41,030 nt of DNA from Candidatus Hodarchaeaceae archaeon (GCA_030016755.1 JASEJC010000004.1:1-41030); one strand, 5' to 3'. Counted from the stretch's first letter, positions 1-9,637 are shown. Made by a program: numbers and translations. The notes: a model not told the origin generated them from the sequence alone.

Positions 1-424
1 GCCAGAACCTCGTTTCAGAGTCCATCACTTCCCAATCCCAACCCGGCTTCCCACCGACCCGCGTAAACATCTCGTCGGCATGCCAGCAATCAGATGTTTT
101 CGGCACAAATTTTGCCACGAAGCGCTTGACCAAGCCCACAAACTTGTGAACCCACCGCCAGATGGAGGTCCAAGAAGGCCATTCACGCCCATGCTGCTCA
201 AAATGCCTGGCCACTTTTCGATACGAGAGTCCCTCGTAATGCAGATCCACGGCTTCGGAAACGGTCTTTTTGCTGTACCACATGTTGAGAAAGCCGTCGT
301 CGACGGTGAAGCGCCTGCCACACGTTCTGCATAGAAAGCGTCGCTTCCTCCCGTTACGGTTATATCTCCATCCGGCCTTAACAACTGATGCAGATCTGCA
401 GAATCTGCAGGTTGGGGTCTTCAC
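1..424 (-). CDS. IS6-like transposase, N-terminal part, cut by window edge
   Basis: Reading the minus strand from a GTG at 424 gives about 141 uninterrupted codons that run off the left edge. Order seen: an N-terminal zinc ribbon (CRFC, then a basic segment, then CRTCGRRF), a helix-turn-helix-like stretch (YEGLSYRKVARHFEQHG), SWTSIWRWVHKFV, then CWHADEMF with the first acidic residue expected of a DDE catalytic triad, and WDWEVMDSETRFW. This order fits IS6/IS240-type transposases of archaea. Another in-frame GTG lies two codons upstream (428-430). The rest of the DDE domain, the other inverted repeat and any target duplication lie outside the window, so I cannot say whether the element is intact. 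Its zinc ribbon resembles that of the MntA-like protein at 24776-25168. Confidence 0.85.
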   Translation of the reverse strand, partial: MKTPTCRFCRSASVVKAGWRYNRNGRKRRFLCRTCGRRFTVDDGFLNMWYSKKTVSEAVDLHYEGLSYRKVARHFEQHGREWPSWTSIWRWVHKFVGLVKRFVAKFVPKTSDCWHADEMFTRVGGKPGWDWEVMDSETRFW

Positions 425-559
425 ATCTATCACCTCGGTAGGTATTGAAGCACCCCAGCCTCCGGTGCTCGTTGAGCGGCGCTTCTTAAGCCAGATTAAA
501 GCGTCCAATTAAAAATCCATATCCCGAGTTTGAAACAAAGCCAATTCCATGCTTCTGAA

Positions 560-632
560 CAAAATTGTACACTAAAGACTTAAATAGTACATAGGCCCAA
601 AAAACAGGATAGAAATGTGCTAAGGTGGCAAC
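560..632 (+). promoter_or_regulatory. trp operon promoter with TGTACA-like boxes
   Basis: A TATA-like element (ACTTAAATAG, 579-586) lies about 50 bases upstream of trpE. TGTACA is at 566-571, and AGTACA, one mismatch away, is at 586-591, so the pair flanks the TATA element about 20 bp apart (two helical turns). In Methanothermobacter the repressor TrpY binds TGTACA 'TRP boxes' over the trp promoter; a similar control here is inference. A purine-rich AAGGTGG (622-628) precedes the TTG start of trpE. Confidence 0.6.
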
Positions 633-2108
633 TTGACATCGAACCTTCAAGAAGTCGAGAAGCTAGCGGATGAACTCGGCAGGCCATGCTTGTTGTCAGT
701 AGCATTCGCCATCGAAGGTTGTGCAGATCCTGCGAGGCTTTACCTCGGCCTGAGACAGCCTGCTCGCCCTTCATACCTCTTGGAGTCCGCCGAGGGACCG
801 GGCGAGGCGGCGCGCTATTCGGTGATAGGTACAGACCCGCTCCTCTACATTAAAATCAAAAATGATGAGTGCTTTGTCAACGGAATGCAGGACTTGGTTG
901 ATATGGTGCGGGAGAATGTTGAGAGCGCTAGGAAGGGGGATGCGCTCGAGGCACTCAAGGAAGCCATACTACTGAAGGTGATGAACATTCCCGCGGTAGC
1001 CTCACGATACATGTTTGGGGTGGTCGGCTACATCGGATATGACTACGTCCGATCCCTTGTCGATGTCGGGTCCCAAGCGGTGGATGACCTGAACCAACCC
1101 GACCTTGAGTTTATGCTCCCCGAGCGGATGGTAATATTCGACCATGTGGCTCACAAAACCCACTACTGCTCTCTGATGCTGTTGCTCGATGGTTCGGACG
1201 TACGAGAGGCATACGAGCGTGCCAAGTTCAACCTGAAAGAGCTGGTAGGTGCGAAGGCGGCCAACCCTCGGGCTGAACCACAGGGCAAAATCTCCGTGAG
1301 GCCCAATATCACAAAGGACAAGTTCGAACGGCATGTCGAGCGTATAAAGCAGTACATCCGCGCCGGGGATGTTATTCAAACTGTGCTCTCACGAAGGGTA
1401 GAACTCAGTCCCTCCCCTCCGCTAGGGCAGTTCTACCTCAACCTAAGGCGGATTAATCCTTCGCCCTACATGTTCTTTTTGGATTTCCCGGAGCGGAGCA
1501 TTGTCGGGTCGAGCCCGGAAATCTTGGTGAAGGTCGAAGGGCGCAAAGTCGTGACGCGCCCGATAGCCGGGACAAGGCGGCGAGGGAAAAGCGAGGCAGA
1601 TGATGAAGCTATGGAACAGGAGCTGCGCGCCGATGAGAAGGAGCGGGCTGAGCACGTGATGCTTGTCGACTTGGGGCGGAACGACATCGGGCGGGTCTCG
1701 AAGTTTGGCTCGGTCAGGGTAACGGATTTCATGAAGGTGGAGAAGTATAGCCATGTCCAGCACCTAGTGACAAATGTTGTCGGGGTGATGCGAGAGGACA
1801 AAGACGCTTTTGATGCCCTCCGCGCGACGTTCCCCGCTGGCACCGTCACGGGGGCACCCAAGGTGCGGGCGATGGAGATAATCGACGAGCTTGAGCCAAC
1901 GAGGCGGGGAATTTACGCCGGGGCAATAGGTTCCTTCAGCTACACCGGAGATGCCGACCTAGCTATAACTATTCGCACGCTGATAGCCGAGGGTGGGAAG
2001 GGTTATGTGCAGGTGGGGGCCGGAGTAGTGGCGGATTCGGTGCCTTGGAAGGAGTACTACGAGACCGAGAACAAAGCGCGGGCGCTGCTCCGCGCGGCAG
2101 GTGTCTAG
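633..2108 (+). CDS. trpE: Anthranilate synthase component I
   Basis: Catalyses chorismate plus ammonia or glutamine to anthranilate, the first step of tryptophan synthesis, as a complex with TrpG. The 491 residues are normal for the family. The N-terminal region carries the LLES motif where tryptophan usually binds for feedback inhibition. The chorismate-binding domain follows from about residue 220, with PSPYMFFLDF, GSSPEILVKV, PIAGTRRRG, ELRADEKERAEHVMLVDLGRND and AGTVTGAPKVRAMEII near the end. The start is TTG at 633 behind an AGGTGG ribosome site. First gene of trpEGDCFBA; its stop directly abuts the trpG start. Feedback inhibition is inferred from the LLES motif; transcriptional control from the boxes upstream. 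Confidence 0.97.
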   Translation: MTSNLQEVEKLADELGRPCLLSVAFAIEGCADPARLYLGLRQPARPSYLLESAEGPGEAARYSVIGTDPLLYIKIKNDECFVNGMQDLVDMVRENVESARKGDALEALKEAILLKVMNIPAVASRYMFGVVGYIGYDYVRSLVDVGSQAVDDLNQPDLEFMLPERMVIFDHVAHKTHYCSLMLLLDGSDVREAYERAKFNLKELVGAKAANPRAEPQGKISVRPNITKDKFERHVERIKQYIRAGDVIQTVLSRRVELSPSPPLGQFYLNLRRINPSPYMFFLDFPERSIVGSSPEILVKVEGRKVVTRPIAGTRRRGKSEADDEAMEQELRADEKERAEHVMLVDLGRNDIGRVSKFGSVRVTDFMKVEKYSHVQHLVTNVVGVMREDKDAFDALRATFPAGTVTGAPKVRAMEIIDELEPTRRGIYAGAIGSFSYTGDADLAITIRTLIAEGGKGYVQVGAGVVADSVPWKEYYETENKARALLRAAGV

Positions 2109-2684
2109 ATGCGCGTCGTAGTGATCGATAACATAGACTCGTTCGTCTATAACATCGTGCAATACATAGGCGAGCTTGGGGCGGACCCAGTCGTGTTCAC
2201 GAACCGCGCCTCGCTTCAGGAAATAAAACGCGCCAAATCTGATCGGATAGTGATTTCCCCGGGGCCGAAGACGCCAAAGGATGCTGGGGTTTCAGTCGAG
2301 GTCATCCAAAAATTGGGCAAAAAAATCCCGATTTTGGGGGTCTGCCTCGGGCACCAAGCTGTGGGTTACGCTTTCGGCGGCCGCATCGTGCAGGCGAAGC
2401 GGCTCATGCACGGCAAAGTTTCGAAAATCAAGCACGACGGGGGGAGATTATTCAGAGGGGTGCCCAACCCATTTGAGGCCACGCGGTACCACTCGCTCGT
2501 CGTCGACCGCGCCACCCTGCCAAAGTGTTTGAATATCACAGCTGTGACAGCCGATGATGACCAAGAGATAATGGGGCTTCAGCACGAAAGATACCCGATA
2601 TTTGGCGTGCAGTTCCACCCCGAGTCCATTTTGACCCCACACGGCAAGACCATAGTGAAAAATTTCTTGGAGATGGAGGCGTGA
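2109..2684 (+). CDS. trpG: Anthranilate synthase component II (glutamine amidotransferase)
   Basis: Releases ammonia from glutamine and passes it to TrpE. A class I glutamine amidotransferase of 191 residues: the nucleophile Cys79 sits in GVCLGHQ, and His170 and Glu172 in VQFHPES complete the triad. The N-terminal VVIDNIDSFVYNIVQY is typical of TrpG/PabA. PabA function for folate or archaeal pterin precursors cannot be excluded from sequence, but the position directly between trpE and trpD argues for TrpG. ATG start immediately after the trpE stop; the end overlaps the GTG start of trpD by 4 bases. Confidence 0.97.
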   Translation: MRVVVIDNIDSFVYNIVQYIGELGADPVVFTNRASLQEIKRAKSDRIVISPGPKTPKDAGVSVEVIQKLGKKIPILGVCLGHQAVGYAFGGRIVQAKRLMHGKVSKIKHDGGRLFRGVPNPFEATRYHSLVVDRATLPKCLNITAVTADDDQEIMGLQHERYPIFGVQFHPESILTPHGKTIVKNFLEMEA

Positions 2685-3742
2685 GGATGAACACGGTCCA
2701 AGCTGTGATAGGGAAACTGGTCGAGCGCAAGGACCTGACCAGAAGCGAGGCGGAGGAGGCGATGAAGTGCATCATGTCTGGGGAGGCGACCCCGGCCCAG
2801 ATAAGCTCGTTCTTGACGGCGCTCTGCATGAAAGGCGAAACGGTCGACGAGATCACAGCTTTTGCGGAGGTGATGCGAACGTTCGCAACCAGGATAACCC
2901 CGAGGGTAGATGGCGTGCTGGTCGACACCTGCGGCACAGGCGGGGACAAAATAAAGACCTTCAACATAAGCACCGCCGCCATGTTCATTGCAGCTGGCGC
3001 CGGGGTGCCAATCGCGAAGCACGGGAACAGATCTGTGACGAGCAAAGCGGGGAGCGCCGATGTAGTCGAGGCACTCGGGGTGCGAATTGACTTGCCCCCA
3101 GAGGAGGTCCAGCGCTGCATTGAAACGGTGGGCATTGGGTTCATGTTCGCGCCTCGTTTCCACGGGGCCATGAAGTACGCAACTCCTGTGCGGCGGGAGA
3201 TGGGCATCCGCACCGTCTTCAATATCCTAGGCCCCCTGACAAATCCCGCCGGAGCCCAAGCGCAAGTGATGGGGGTCTACGACGCCGCGCTCACCGAGAA
3301 GCTCGCCAGCGTGTTGGGGAATTTGGGGTGTGGGCGGGCGATGGTGGTCCACGGGATGGAGGGGCTCGATGAGATTTCCACGCTTGGTGAAACCCAAATC
3401 TCAGAGCTGAGCGGCGGCGAGGTCAGGACCTACAAAATCGCGCCAGAGGATTTCGGCATCGAACGCACGGTCCCAGAATCCATAGCTGGAAAGGAGCTTG
3501 ATGAGAACGTGCGGATGATGTTGAAGGTCCTGCGCGGCGAGCGGGGGCCTAGACGGGACATCGTGCTCCTAAACGCGGCCGCTGCGATAGTGGTCGGGGG
3601 GAAGGCGCGCGATCTCCACGAAGGGGTGGCAATCGCCGCCAATACCATTGATTCGGGCCGCGCGTACGAGAAAGTCGTTCAACTGACAAAGGCCTCTGGC
3701 GGAGATTTAGAAAAACTGAGGGATTGGGAGGCGAGCCTTTGA
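2681..3742 (+). CDS. trpD: Anthranilate phosphoribosyltransferase
   Basis: Transfers phosphoribose from PRPP to anthranilate. A 353-residue protein of normal length. It has the N-terminal helical domain (LTRSEAEEAMKCIMSGEATPAQ, residues 20-40), the PRPP-binding DTCGTGGDKIKTFNIST (from residue 82), KHGNRSVTSKAGSADV and NILGPLTNP. GTG start at 2681 overlaps the trpG stop by 4 bases; an ATG two codons further on (2687) is equally possible. The TGA stop overlaps the TTG start chosen for trpC, consistent with translational coupling. Confidence 0.97.
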   Translation: MRMNTVQAVIGKLVERKDLTRSEAEEAMKCIMSGEATPAQISSFLTALCMKGETVDEITAFAEVMRTFATRITPRVDGVLVDTCGTGGDKIKTFNISTAAMFIAAGAGVPIAKHGNRSVTSKAGSADVVEALGVRIDLPPEEVQRCIETVGIGFMFAPRFHGAMKYATPVRREMGIRTVFNILGPLTNPAGAQAQVMGVYDAALTEKLASVLGNLGCGRAMVVHGMEGLDEISTLGETQISELSGGEVRTYKIAPEDFGIERTVPESIAGKELDENVRMMLKVLRGERGPRRDIVLLNAAAAIVVGGKARDLHEGVAIAANTIDSGRAYEKVVQLTKASGGDLEKLRDWEASL

Positions 3743-4509
3743 GCGCCTTGACCAATATACTCGCGGATGTCCAAGCAGAGGTACAGCGTCGAGCTAGAGC
3801 TAACCCAATCAAGCCCGTGTATGTTGACCGGGCCCGGAAGCGCAGCTTGGTCGAGGCAATCGAACGAGCACCGAAGGCGCCATTGATTGCTGAAATAAAA
3901 CGTGCCTCACCATCGGCAGGGGACATCAGGCCTAGCGCCGATGTGCTGGAGGTGGCGCGGGCTATGCTTCGCGGGGGGGCCATCTCCCTCTCCGTGCTCA
4001 CCGAGCCGAAGTACTTCAAGGGCGACCCGAGCTTCCTGCGCGAGGTTAGGAAGGTCGCGGAGGTGCCCCTGCTGTGCAAGGATTTTATTGTCGACGAATA
4101 CCAGCTTTACGAGGCTACAGAGCTGGGGGCGGACGTCGTGTTGCTGATAACCAAAGCCCTCGGGCGCGAGCTGCCGAGGTTCATGGGATTGGCGGAGAAG
4201 CTAGGGATGGAGAGCTTGGTCGAGGTGACAAGTGAGGATGAAATCGGGCTGGCGGTTTCTGCGGGGGCCGAACTCATGGGCGTGAACAATCGCGATCTGG
4301 AAACGCTCGAGGTGGATTTAGACCGAACTGTGCGGCTTGCTCCCCTAGTTCCAGATGACGTGACGCTCGTGAGCGAGAGCGGTATAACTTCCCCTGCCGA
4401 TGTCAGGAGGATGCTCGACGCCGGCGCGGACGCCGTGCTTGTAGGCACTGCTCTTATGAAAGCGAAAAACATCGAGCAGAAGGTGCGATCGCTGGTGAAC
4501 GCTAGGTGA
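3739..4509 (+). CDS. trpC: Indole-3-glycerol phosphate synthase
   Basis: Closes the indole ring of carboxyphenylamino-deoxyribulose phosphate. (beta/alpha)8 barrel with AEIKRASPSAGDI near residue 51 (active-site Glu and Lys), LCKDFIVDEYQL (catalytic Lys), GVNNRDLETL and VSESGI with the phosphate-binding C-terminal GADAVLVGTALM. I place the start at TTG 3739, overlapping the trpD TGA and preceded by GGGAGG (3725-3730). An upstream in-frame TTG at 3724 would lie on that ribosome site. About 256 residues, as usual for a monofunctional TrpC. Confidence 0.95.
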   Translation: MSALTNILADVQAEVQRRARANPIKPVYVDRARKRSLVEAIERAPKAPLIAEIKRASPSAGDIRPSADVLEVARAMLRGGAISLSVLTEPKYFKGDPSFLREVRKVAEVPLLCKDFIVDEYQLYEATELGADVVLLITKALGRELPRFMGLAEKLGMESLVEVTSEDEIGLAVSAGAELMGVNNRDLETLEVDLDRTVRLAPLVPDDVTLVSESGITSPADVRRMLDAGADAVLVGTALMKAKNIEQKVRSLVNAR

Positions 4510-4513
4510 TCTC

Positions 4514-5164
4514 ATGGTAAAGGTCAAGATATGTGGATTTACTAGCGCTGAGGATGTGGAGGTTGCATGTGGGCTAGGTGTCGACATGGTCGGGGCAATT
4601 TTGGTCCCTAGGTCTCCACGTTATGTGTCAGTGGATCAAGCAAGAGAAATCCTCGCCGCAACTTCTGAGGGTGTCTCTAAAGTCGCAGTGGTAATGCCGA
4701 GAGACTTGGATGAACTCAAGAAATTCACGCAAGAGCTGAAACCGGATTACCTCCAGCTTCACCTCACTTTTCCATCAAGTGAACTCAACAAGTTAAAGGG
4801 GCAACTTGACGCAGGGCTCATCGTGGTCGCCCCGATCCCCCAAAAAGTTGGAAATCGTCAGGAGGTCATCAATAGGGTTCTTGAGGTAGCAGGGGCGGCT
4901 GACTTCGTCTTGCTCGACACGAAGGGGCCAAGCGGGGGCGGCACTGGCTTGACCCACGATTGGAGCTTGAGCGCTGAAATCCGCAAAGCAGTGGGAAAAC
5001 CGGTCTTTCTTGCGGGTGGTCTCAATCCGTCCAACGTTGGGCAGGCGATAAAAATCGTGCGGCCGTATGGTGTCGACGTTGCAACTGGTGTGGAGTCTGC
5101 CCCAGGCAGGAAGGACGCGAGGTTGATGCGCGAGTTCATAGATAAGGCAAAGGGAGCACAATGA
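4514..5164 (+). CDS. trpF: Phosphoribosylanthranilate isomerase
   Basis: Performs the Amadori rearrangement between TrpD and TrpC. A 216-residue barrel with general base Cys7 in VKICGFT, general acid Asp135 in FVLLDTKG, and the C-terminal phosphate-binding [11 protein letters not shown] and [19 protein letters not shown] start 4 bases after trpC; the end overlaps the trpB ATG by 4 bases. The gene is a separate protein, not fused to trpC as in enteric bacteria. Confidence 0.95.
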   Translation: MVKVKICGFTSAEDVEVACGLGVDMVGAILVPRSPRYVSVDQAREILAATSEGVSKVAVVMPRDLDELKKFTQELKPDYLQLHLTFPSSELNKLKGQLDAGLIVVAPIPQKVGNRQEVINRVLEVAGAADFVLLDTKGPSGGGTGLTHDWSLSAEIRKAVGKPVFLAGGLNPSNVGQAIKIVRPYGVDVATGVESAPGRKDARLMREFIDKAKGAQ

Positions 5165-6351
5165 GGTACATAAACAGGTTCCCCGTGAAGGGAAGATTTA
5201 ACGGCTTCGGCGGGCAGTCCGTGCCAGAAACGCTGATGCCTGCGCTGGAAGAGCTCGAGAAAGCGTACCTGACGCTCAAGGACGACCCGAAGTTCAAACG
5301 TGAACTTGATTATTACTTGCGCGAGTACGTAGGGCGCCCGACGCCGCTTTATTTTGCCGCCCGGTTGTCAGAGCGGGTCGGGATGAAGGTATACCTCAAG
5401 CGCGAAGATTTGGCGTTCGGAGGCGCCCATAAAATTAACAATACACTTGGTCAGGCCCTCCTAGCAAAATACATGGGGAAGACCCGCGTGATCGCTGAAA
5501 CTGGAGCAGGGCAGCACGGTGTCGCCACGGCCACGGCGGCGGCGATGCTCGGGCTGAAGTGCGACGTCTACATGGGCACCGTGGACATGGAGCGCCAGCG
5601 ACTCAACGTGTTTCGGATGCGACTGCTAGGGGCGAGGGTAATCCCGGTCAAGAGCGGCTCCTGTACACTAAAGGATGCGATCAACGAGGCTCTTCGGGAC
5701 TGGACAACAAACGTTCGGACTACTCACTACCTACTGGGCTCAGTAGTTGGGCCCCACCCGTACCCGATGATCGTGCGGGATTTCCAGCGGGTGGTCGGAA
5801 GGGAGACCAGGAAACAAATCTTGAAGGTGGAGAAACGCTTGCCTGATGTAATTGTCGCGTGCGTCGGCGGCGGGAGCAACGCAATCGGTATCTTCTATGA
5901 TTTCCTCGACGATCCAGTAGAGCTCTTCGGCATCGAGGCCGGGGGCAAGGGGCTCAAGACGGGCAAACATGCCGCGCCTCTCTGTGCAGGGTCGGTTGGG
6001 GTGTTACACGGGTCTCGTAGCTACGTAATGCAGGACAAGTTCGGGCAAATCCTACCAACCCATAGCATCTCGGCTGGGCTCGATTATCCCGGAGTAGGTC
6101 CCGAACATGCGCTGCTGAAGGTTCACGGCCGCGTCCACTACGACAGCGTGACCGACAAGGAAGCAATAGTAGCATTTAAACTCCTGTCCGAAACCGAGGG
6201 CATCCTCCCAGCGCTCGAACCAGCCCACGCCATCGCATATCTAAAGAAAATGCCCCGGAAGTTCAGGGGCAGGCTCGTGGTGGTCAACCTCTCCGGGCGT
6301 GGGGACAAGGATGTTGAGGTGGCTGCGGAGGCTATGGGGGTAAAGATGTGA
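5161..6351 (+). CDS. trpB: Tryptophan synthase beta chain (TrpB1 type)
   Basis: Condenses indole with serine using PLP. 396 residues. The N-terminal [21 protein letters not shown] and the length mark the TrpB1 class that partners TrpA, not the longer TrpB2 class. PLP lysine is Lys91 in GGAHKINN; Glu113 in AETGAGQHG is the catalytic acid of the family; the phosphate loop [10 protein letters not shown] is at about 234-243. ATG start overlaps the trpF stop (ATGA) and the stop overlaps the trpA GTG, so beta and alpha subunits are probably translationally coupled. Confidence 0.97.
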   Translation: MRYINRFPVKGRFNGFGGQSVPETLMPALEELEKAYLTLKDDPKFKRELDYYLREYVGRPTPLYFAARLSERVGMKVYLKREDLAFGGAHKINNTLGQALLAKYMGKTRVIAETGAGQHGVATATAAAMLGLKCDVYMGTVDMERQRLNVFRMRLLGARVIPVKSGSCTLKDAINEALRDWTTNVRTTHYLLGSVVGPHPYPMIVRDFQRVVGRETRKQILKVEKRLPDVIVACVGGGSNAIGIFYDFLDDPVELFGIEAGGKGLKTGKHAAPLCAGSVGVLHGSRSYVMQDKFGQILPTHSISAGLDYPGVGPEHALLKVHGRVHYDSVTDKEAIVAFKLLSETEGILPALEPAHAIAYLKKMPRKFRGRLVVVNLSGRGDKDVEVAAEAMGVKM

Positions 6352-7154
6352 GCAGGCTGGCCGCGAAGTTTAAGGAGCTCCGCCGAAAACGTGAGGGCGC
6401 ATTAATCGCTTTCGTGACCGCAGGGGATCCAAAACCTGCAATGACCCAAAAGATAGTTGAAACGCTCTCGAAGCACGCGGACATCATCGAGCTAGGAATT
6501 CCTTTTTCAGACCCAATCGCGGACGGTCCAACGATTCAGGGGGCAACTGACCGAGCGCTCAAAGCAGGCACGACGCCGGAAACCGTTCGAGAAATAATCA
6601 AGAAAATTCGGCGCCGGAGCGAGGTGCCGTTGGTGGTTTTGACCTATTATAACATAGTGTTTAAATCCGGCGTCGATGATTTCGTTAGGAGATTTGCAGC
6701 CGCCGGGATGGACGGCATTATAATCCCTGACCTGCCTGTAGAAGAGGCCGGTAAAGTTTTGAAGGCGACGAAAAAACACGGGGTGGATTTGATTTTCTTG
6801 GTTGCACCCACCACTACCCCCAAGCGGCTCAAGCGCATTTGCAAAGTTTCAAGCGGTTTTATCTACGTGGTTTCTCTGCTCGGGGTGACCGGTGCTCGCG
6901 AGAAACTCTCAGATTTGGTTCGTCCACTGATAGCTCGTGTCCGGAAGGCGTCGCGCGTGCCGGTCGCGGTAGGGTTTGGTATCTCAAAGCCAGAACATGT
7001 TGCCACGGTCATAAAATCCAAGGCAGATGGGGCGATCGTGGGGAGCGCGTTCATCGATTTCATCGCAAAAAATTTGAATAACGAAAGAAAGATGCTTCAA
7101 GAGCTCGATAGGTTCGGAAAAGCGCTAAAATTGGCGACCAAAATATCTCGCTAG
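6348..7154 (+). CDS. trpA: Tryptophan synthase alpha chain
   Basis: Cleaves indole-3-glycerol phosphate to indole, which is channelled to TrpB. 268-residue barrel with catalytic Glu48 and Asp59 in [15 protein letters not shown], the Tyr-containing [32 protein letters not shown] and the phosphate-binding [12 protein letters not shown] and [12 protein letters not shown] start overlaps the trpB stop. Last gene of the operon; it converges with, and overlaps by 4 bases, the DUF1805 gene on the other strand. Confidence 0.97.
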   Translation: MSRLAAKFKELRRKREGALIAFVTAGDPKPAMTQKIVETLSKHADIIELGIPFSDPIADGPTIQGATDRALKAGTTPETVREIIKKIRRRSEVPLVVLTYYNIVFKSGVDDFVRRFAAAGMDGIIIPDLPVEEAGKVLKATKKHGVDLIFLVAPTTTPKRLKRICKVSSGFIYVVSLLGVTGAREKLSDLVRPLIARVRKASRVPVAVGFGISKPEHVATVIKSKADGAIVGSAFIDFIAKNLNNERKMLQELDRFGKALKLATKISR

Positions 7155-7441
7155 CACACAAGTTTCAGCGCTTCGCGCCCGAGCATTCCCTCTCTGACTC
7201 CTAATTCCTTGGCCTTACTGGTCGCTCGCACGATTTTTGCATTCAGCACGTCATCGAATGTCTTTACTCCAGCTACGAGCGCAGCGGCTTGTCCGAGCTT
7301 CTCAGCGACATCTGCGTTGAGGTAGCTACACATCACATAACCTCTTGAGGCGACGAGCAACAGCAGCGGTGCTTGCGGCAACTCAATTTTTATTCCAAGC
7401 ACCTTGGACCCATCCAAATTTATTTCCTTAGTTTCGATCAT
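7151..7441 (-). CDS. DUF1805 family protein
   Basis: Small cytoplasmic protein of about 96 residues, starting MIETKEINLDG and containing LPQAPLLLLVASRGYVMCSYLN and a C-terminal GVREGMLGREALKLV. This pattern matches the DUF1805 (MJ1614/YunC-like) family, whose role is unknown to me. I choose ATG at 7439-7441 because the family begins there and GGGGT precedes it by about 5 bases; an in-frame GTG at 7451-7453 would add four residues. It is convergent with trpA and divergent from the AMP phosphorylase gene, so no operon partner suggests a job. Confidence 0.75.
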   Translation of the reverse strand: MIETKEINLDGSKVLGIKIELPQAPLLLLVASRGYVMCSYLNADVAEKLGQAAALVAGVKTFDDVLNAKIVRATSKAKELGVREGMLGREALKLVC

Positions 7442-7510
7442 CGGACCCCACACCCAATTGATTTAGAGAATGTTTAAATCTATCAAGTTCAAATAAAATC
7501 CCCTGATATT

Positions 7511-9043
7511 ATGAAAAAACTGACTTTGAAGGTAAAGCCGCTCGACATGGAAACCGGGCGGAACATCGTCGTGCTGCACGAGGACGATGCGGAGGAGCTT
7601 GGACACTTTGCAGGCGATCGGGTAACACTGGCAACTCCTAAAATCACGATAGTCGCCATCGCAAACGCGACGCGGCGAATGGTCCAGCAAGGCGAACTCG
7701 GCACCTTCGTTGAGGTCACCGAAGCCCTTGGGCTCAAGCTGGGCGACGAGGTAACAGTCTCGTTGGCCCCTCGCCCACAATCTGTCGCTGCCATAAAAAA
7801 GAAAATGACTGGGCAGCAGCTCTCTTCGGAGGAAATCGGTGCTATCATCAGGGACATCGTCGCGGACAATCTCACGACCACTGAGATGACCGCCTTCGTC
7901 GTGGCCGAATACATCAAGGGGATGGGCACGGACGAAATCGTGGCTCTGACCCGCCATATGGTTGATACTGGTGATACGCTCGAGCTTGATGTGAAGCCAG
8001 TTCTCGATGTTCACAGCATCGGGGGAGTCCCTGGTAATAAGTACGCCTTGATCGTGGTTCCTATCGTAGCGGCGGCCGGCCTTACGGTGCCCAAGACCAG
8101 CAGCCGGGCGATAACGAGCGGTGCTGGAACGGCGGATGTGATGGAGGTGCTCGCGAACGTGACGCTCAGCTTGGATGAGATAAAAAAAATAGTCACTCGA
8201 GTTGGAGCGGTTTTAGCATGGGGCGGTGCAGTTAGACTTGCCCCAGCGGATGACATTATCATCAGAACGGAGCGGATGCTTGGGGTAGACCCCCGCTGTC
8301 AGCTGCTGGCGAGCGTGATGTCTAAGAAGCTCGCTGTTGGAGCTGACCATATTCTCATTGATATCCCGACTGGACCAGGATCGAAAGTTGAGCAAATTGA
8401 AGAGGCGCGCGACCTGGCCCGTGATTTTATAGAGCTAGGGCACAGGCTCGGTGTCCAAGTGGAGTCAGCGGTAACTTATGGAGGCCAGCCAGTAGGCTAC
8501 GCTGTGGGCCCGGCTCTTGAAGCAAAAGAAGCGCTTGAAACCTTGCGCGGTAACGGGCCGGGTAGCTTGGTTGAGAAAGCGACCAGCCTAGCGGGAATTA
8601 TGCTTGAGCTCGGGGGGGCAGCAGCCCCAGGATTGGGCAGACAAACGGCAATGGAAATTCTAAGCTCTGGAAAGGCTTGCCAGAAGATGTGCGAGATAAT
8701 CGAAGCTCAGGGTGGCGACCCAAAAATTAAGCCCGAGGACATCTACATCGGGGAGAAAAAGGAGACCCTGACTGCCCCGCAGTCTGGATATGTTACACAT
8801 ATTTACAACCAACGTATCAACGACATAGCCCGAGCTGCAGGCGCTCCGCGTGATAAGGGCGCTGGTCTTAGAATCTTGATGAAGGAAGGGCGCAAAGTTG
8901 ATAAAGGGGAACCATGCCTTGAGATTTACGCAGAACATGAAACGAAACTCGATGAAGCTATAGCAATTGCAAAAAGATATCCGCCTGTAAAAATAGAGGG
9001 GATGCTACTCGAAAAGATGAGCAGTCGGCCACGAATCTGGTAG
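7511..9043 (+). CDS. AMP phosphorylase (archaeal thymidine-phosphorylase family)
   Basis: Phosphorolyses AMP (and often CMP/UMP) to base plus ribose 1,5-bisphosphate, the entry to the archaeal AMP/pentose-bisphosphate pathway. 510 residues, the length of archaeal AMP phosphorylases and longer than bacterial DeoA because of an extra N-terminal domain (about 1-85). Seen: SSEEIGAIIRDIVADNLTTTEMTAFV, DVHSIGGVPGNKYALIV, PKTSSRAITSGAGTADVMEVLANV and a C-terminal lipoyl-like domain ending in PPVKIEGMLLEK. The partner enzymes ribose-1,5-bisphosphate isomerase and type III RuBisCO are not in this window, so the downstream route cannot be judged. The start is ATG at 7511 with only a weak ribosome site. 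Confidence 0.92.
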   Translation: MKKLTLKVKPLDMETGRNIVVLHEDDAEELGHFAGDRVTLATPKITIVAIANATRRMVQQGELGTFVEVTEALGLKLGDEVTVSLAPRPQSVAAIKKKMTGQQLSSEEIGAIIRDIVADNLTTTEMTAFVVAEYIKGMGTDEIVALTRHMVDTGDTLELDVKPVLDVHSIGGVPGNKYALIVVPIVAAAGLTVPKTSSRAITSGAGTADVMEVLANVTLSLDEIKKIVTRVGAVLAWGGAVRLAPADDIIIRTERMLGVDPRCQLLASVMSKKLAVGADHILIDIPTGPGSKVEQIEEARDLARDFIELGHRLGVQVESAVTYGGQPVGYAVGPALEAKEALETLRGNGPGSLVEKATSLAGIMLELGGAAAPGLGRQTAMEILSSGKACQKMCEIIEAQGGDPKIKPEDIYIGEKKETLTAPQSGYVTHIYNQRINDIARAAGAPRDKGAGLRILMKEGRKVDKGEPCLEIYAEHETKLDEAIAIAKRYPPVKIEGMLLEKMSSRPRIW

Positions 9044-9085
9044 AGGCGACGAACGCGGGATGAAGCCCTGCTGCCGGTAGCGTCA

Positions 9086-9637
9086 TTATTCGCCCAAAAC
9101 AAAGACCGCTGCCGCGAAAACCGTCGACCACATATTTTCCTTCACGAAGGCGGTCTGGGTTACATTCATAGTCCGCACGATTTTCTTTGAAATTTTCCAT
9201 ATCTGTTCCCTCTCGTGCCAGCTCTTATCTGGGTCGAAAGGTAGCCCGAGGGCGCTTGCGAGCATGGAAGCTGCCAAGTCCTCCGCGTACTCGCCAGCTT
9301 CTTCCGCAGTTTGTCCATAAGCATGGTGCTCGCTGACGTATCCGTAAGTGTTCTCGTCTGCGGGCAGGGCACAACCTATGCTAGCGGAGATGAGCCGCCT
9401 TCGCTCGTTACTATCACATCTAGCAAAAACACCGAAAATAATCTGCCCATCGCGCAGATGCCGCAACCCTTCCTCTCGGGAGATGAGTTTACACCCTGGG
9501 GGGATTATGCTTGAAACCGATACTAAATTATATTTTGCAATCCCGGCGTTTTCTAGCGCATATTCAAATGACCTCAACCTTTCTCGGTGGTGCCCGACTC
9601 CCCGTGTGAAAAACAGGTATCGGGGGACAAGATTCAT
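9086..9637 (-). CDS. pdaD: Pyruvoyl-dependent arginine decarboxylase
   Basis: Makes agmatine from arginine, the start of archaeal polyamine synthesis and of tRNA agmatidine supply. The proenzyme self-cleaves; the site is the Ser42-Ser43 pair in NLVSVSSIIPPGC, giving a beta chain and a pyruvoyl-capped alpha chain. 183 residues; GQIIFGVFARCDSNERRRLISASIGCALP and YGYVSEHHAYG also match the family. ATG at 9637 with GAGGGATG just upstream. Convergent with the AMP phosphorylase gene (43 bp apart), downstream of the thermosome gene on the opposite side. Confidence 0.93.
   Translation of the reverse strand: MNLVPRYLFFTRGVGHHRERLRSFEYALENAGIAKYNLVSVSSIIPPGCKLISREEGLRHLRDGQIIFGVFARCDSNERRRLISASIGCALPADENTYGYVSEHHAYGQTAEEAGEYAEDLAASMLASALGLPFDPDKSWHEREQIWKISKKIVRTMNVTQTAFVKENMWSTVFAAAVFVLGE

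Noticed and set aside
25-384. 119-codon minus-strand frame at the left end
   Set aside because: It is out of frame with the transposase, whose zinc ribbon and DDE start read cleanly in another frame from 424.
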